This document shows positions 5,378-6,331 of a stretch of 6,331 nt of DNA, piece after piece. The notes below the pieces were generated by a model. The model was not told the DNA's origin and did no database searches. It saw nothing but the letters and a program-made list of their open reading frames with translations. The position numbers and the translations under genes were made by a program. Each line of letters opens with the position of its first letter. The first letter of the stretch is position 1. Source of the DNA: Alphaproteobacteria bacterium (lineage in GTDB: Bacteria; Pseudomonadota; Alphaproteobacteria; UBA11222); contig DMKG01000152.1 of assembly GCA_003454415.1 (NCBI GenBank), positions 660 to 6,990 on the forward strand, given 5' to 3'.

Positions 5378-6331
5378 ATGGATGTTCGAGCCGCTGTCGC
5401 TTTCCAAGCCGGGAAGCCTCTGGAGATCGTCAATGTGCAGCTGGAAGGCCCCAAAGAGGGCGAGGTGATGGTGGAAATAAAGGCGACGGGCATCTGCCAT
5501 ACCGACGCCTTTACGCTTTCCGGGGAGGATCCGGAAGGCGCGTTTCCCGCAATTCTGGGACATGAAGGCGCAGGCGTGGTGGTGGAACTAGGGCAGGGGG
5601 TCAGTTCACTTGCGGTGGGCGACCATGTCATTCCGCTATACACTCCGGAATGCCGGCAATGTGAATACTGCCTCAATCCAAAAACCAATCTGTGCCAGGC
5701 GATCCGTGAAACGCAGGGGCGCGGCGTGATGCCGGACGGCACCAGCCGGTTTACGTACAAAGGCAAACCCGTGCGGCATTACATGGGCTGTTCAACCTTC
5801 GCGAATTACACGGTTCTGCCGGAGATCGCTCTGGCGAAAGTGCGCAAGGACGCGCCTTTTGACAAGATCTGTTATATCGGTTGCGGCGTGACTACCGGCA
5901 TCGGCGCTGTCATCAATACAGCGAAGGTCGAGCCTGGATCGAAAATCGTGGTGTTCGGGCTGGGCGGAATCGGGCTTAATGTCATTCAGGGCGCACGGCT
6001 TGCCGGGGCCGCCCAGATTGTGGGAGTTGACCTCAATCCCGCGCGCCGCGCCCAGGCGGAACGTTTCGGCATGACCCATTTCGTCAACCCCCAGGAGGCG
6101 GGAGAAGATCTTGTCGCCTATCTCGTGGCGCTGACCGGCGGCGGCGCGGATTACAGTTTTGAATGCATCGGCAATGTCGATGTGATGCGCCAGGCCCTGG
6201 AATGCTGTCATAAGGGCTGGGGCGAGTCCATCATCATAGGCGTAGCGGGCGCGGGTCAGGAAATCCGTACACGCCCTTTTCAGCTTGTAACAGGGCGCGT
6301 GTGGCGCGGCACTGGTGAATTTGGGCGCATG
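5378..6331 (+). CDS. frmA: S-(hydroxymethyl)glutathione dehydrogenase / class III alcohol dehydrogenase, 3' truncated by the window
   Basis: This enzyme (also called adhC, adhI or flhA) oxidises S-hydroxymethylglutathione, formed from formaldehyde and glutathione, to S-formylglutathione with NAD+. It can also reduce S-nitrosoglutathione. The frame is open from ATG 5378 to the window end, 318 codons of a usual 368-375. Catalytic zinc ligands are C40 (GICHTD), H62 with E63 (GHEG) and C169 (GCGVTTG). Structural zinc ligands are C92, C95, C98 and C106. The Rossmann motif is GLGGIG (194-199), with D218 setting NAD preference. R110 in AIRETQGRG corresponds to human R115, the class III residue that binds the glutathione carboxylate, which supports this class over ethanol dehydrogenases. 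FECIGN and [14 protein letters not shown] are also typical. The last visible residues, GTGEFGRM, differ from the usual GTAFGG. It is the second gene of the operon, and an S-formylglutathione hydrolase gene may follow. Confidence 0.95.
   Translation, partial: MDVRAAVAFQAGKPLEIVNVQLEGPKEGEVMVEIKATGICHTDAFTLSGEDPEGAFPAILGHEGAGVVVELGQGVSSLAVGDHVIPLYTPECRQCEYCLNPKTNLCQAIRETQGRGVMPDGTSRFTYKGKPVRHYMGCSTFANYTVLPEIALAKVRKDAPFDKICYIGCGVTTGIGAVINTAKVEPGSKIVVFGLGGIGLNVIQGARLAGAAQIVGVDLNPARRAQAERFGMTHFVNPQEAGEDLVAYLVALTGGGADYSFECIGNVDVMRQALECCHKGWGESIIIGVAGAGQEIRTRPFQLVTGRVWRGTGEFGRM

Noticed and set aside
4366..5766. A 466-codon minus-strand open frame across the oxidase and frmA
   Set aside because: It lies antisense to two genes with clear conserved motifs. 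Its composition (many Arg, His, Pro) and lack of recognisable domain fit a shadow frame.
5792..6211. A 139-codon minus-strand open frame inside frmA
   Set aside because: It is antisense to the conserved Rossmann domain of the dehydrogenase and has no coding signature of its own.

Overview
The window is ordinary chromosomal sequence from a Gram-negative proteobacterium, most likely an alphaproteobacterium. The evidence is a ParC with the alphaproteobacterial C-terminal style, a Bpt/Ate-type aminoacyl-tRNA-protein transferase, and a glutathione-dependent class III alcohol dehydrogenase whose N-terminus (MDVRAAVAF) is typical of that class. This placement comes from recalled family resemblance, not from a search. 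No transposase, phage gene, CRISPR array, rRNA or tRNA was found.

Layout. (1) Positions 1-1434, plus strand: the C-terminal two thirds of parC, entering from outside the window. (2) Positions 1435-1495: a short convergent gap with an imperfect stem that could end transcription from either side. (3) Positions 3781-1496, minus strand: four co-directional genes. Read in transcription order they are a hotdog-fold acyl-CoA thioesterase, bpt (leucyl/arginyl-tRNA-protein transferase of the N-degron pathway), an unrecognised single-span membrane protein with a probable extracytoplasmic beta domain, and a DUF486 four-helix membrane protein. The last two are 12 bases apart and probably co-transcribed. 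Bpt has its own good ribosome binding site and is preceded by two small palindromes. (4) Positions 3782-4056: a divergent intergenic region dense in imperfect inverted repeats, the least explained stretch in the window. (5) Positions 4057 to the window end, plus strand: a two-gene operon of a PuuB/OrdL-like FAD-dependent amine oxidase and, 16 bases downstream behind a strong Shine-Dalgarno, S-(hydroxymethyl)glutathione dehydrogenase (frmA/adhC), cut off by the window edge at 318 codons.

How the genes fit together. The plus-strand pair suggests a route in which a flavoprotein oxidises an amine, releasing an aldehyde, possibly formaldehyde, which the glutathione-dependent dehydrogenase then removes. 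This is inferred from gene order and family chemistry, and the substrate cannot be read from the sequence. The minus-strand genes have no obvious shared pathway. I see no convincing undescribed system. The best candidates for a second look are the intergenic repeat structures at 3789-3970 and the amine oxidase/formaldehyde dehydrogenase coupling.
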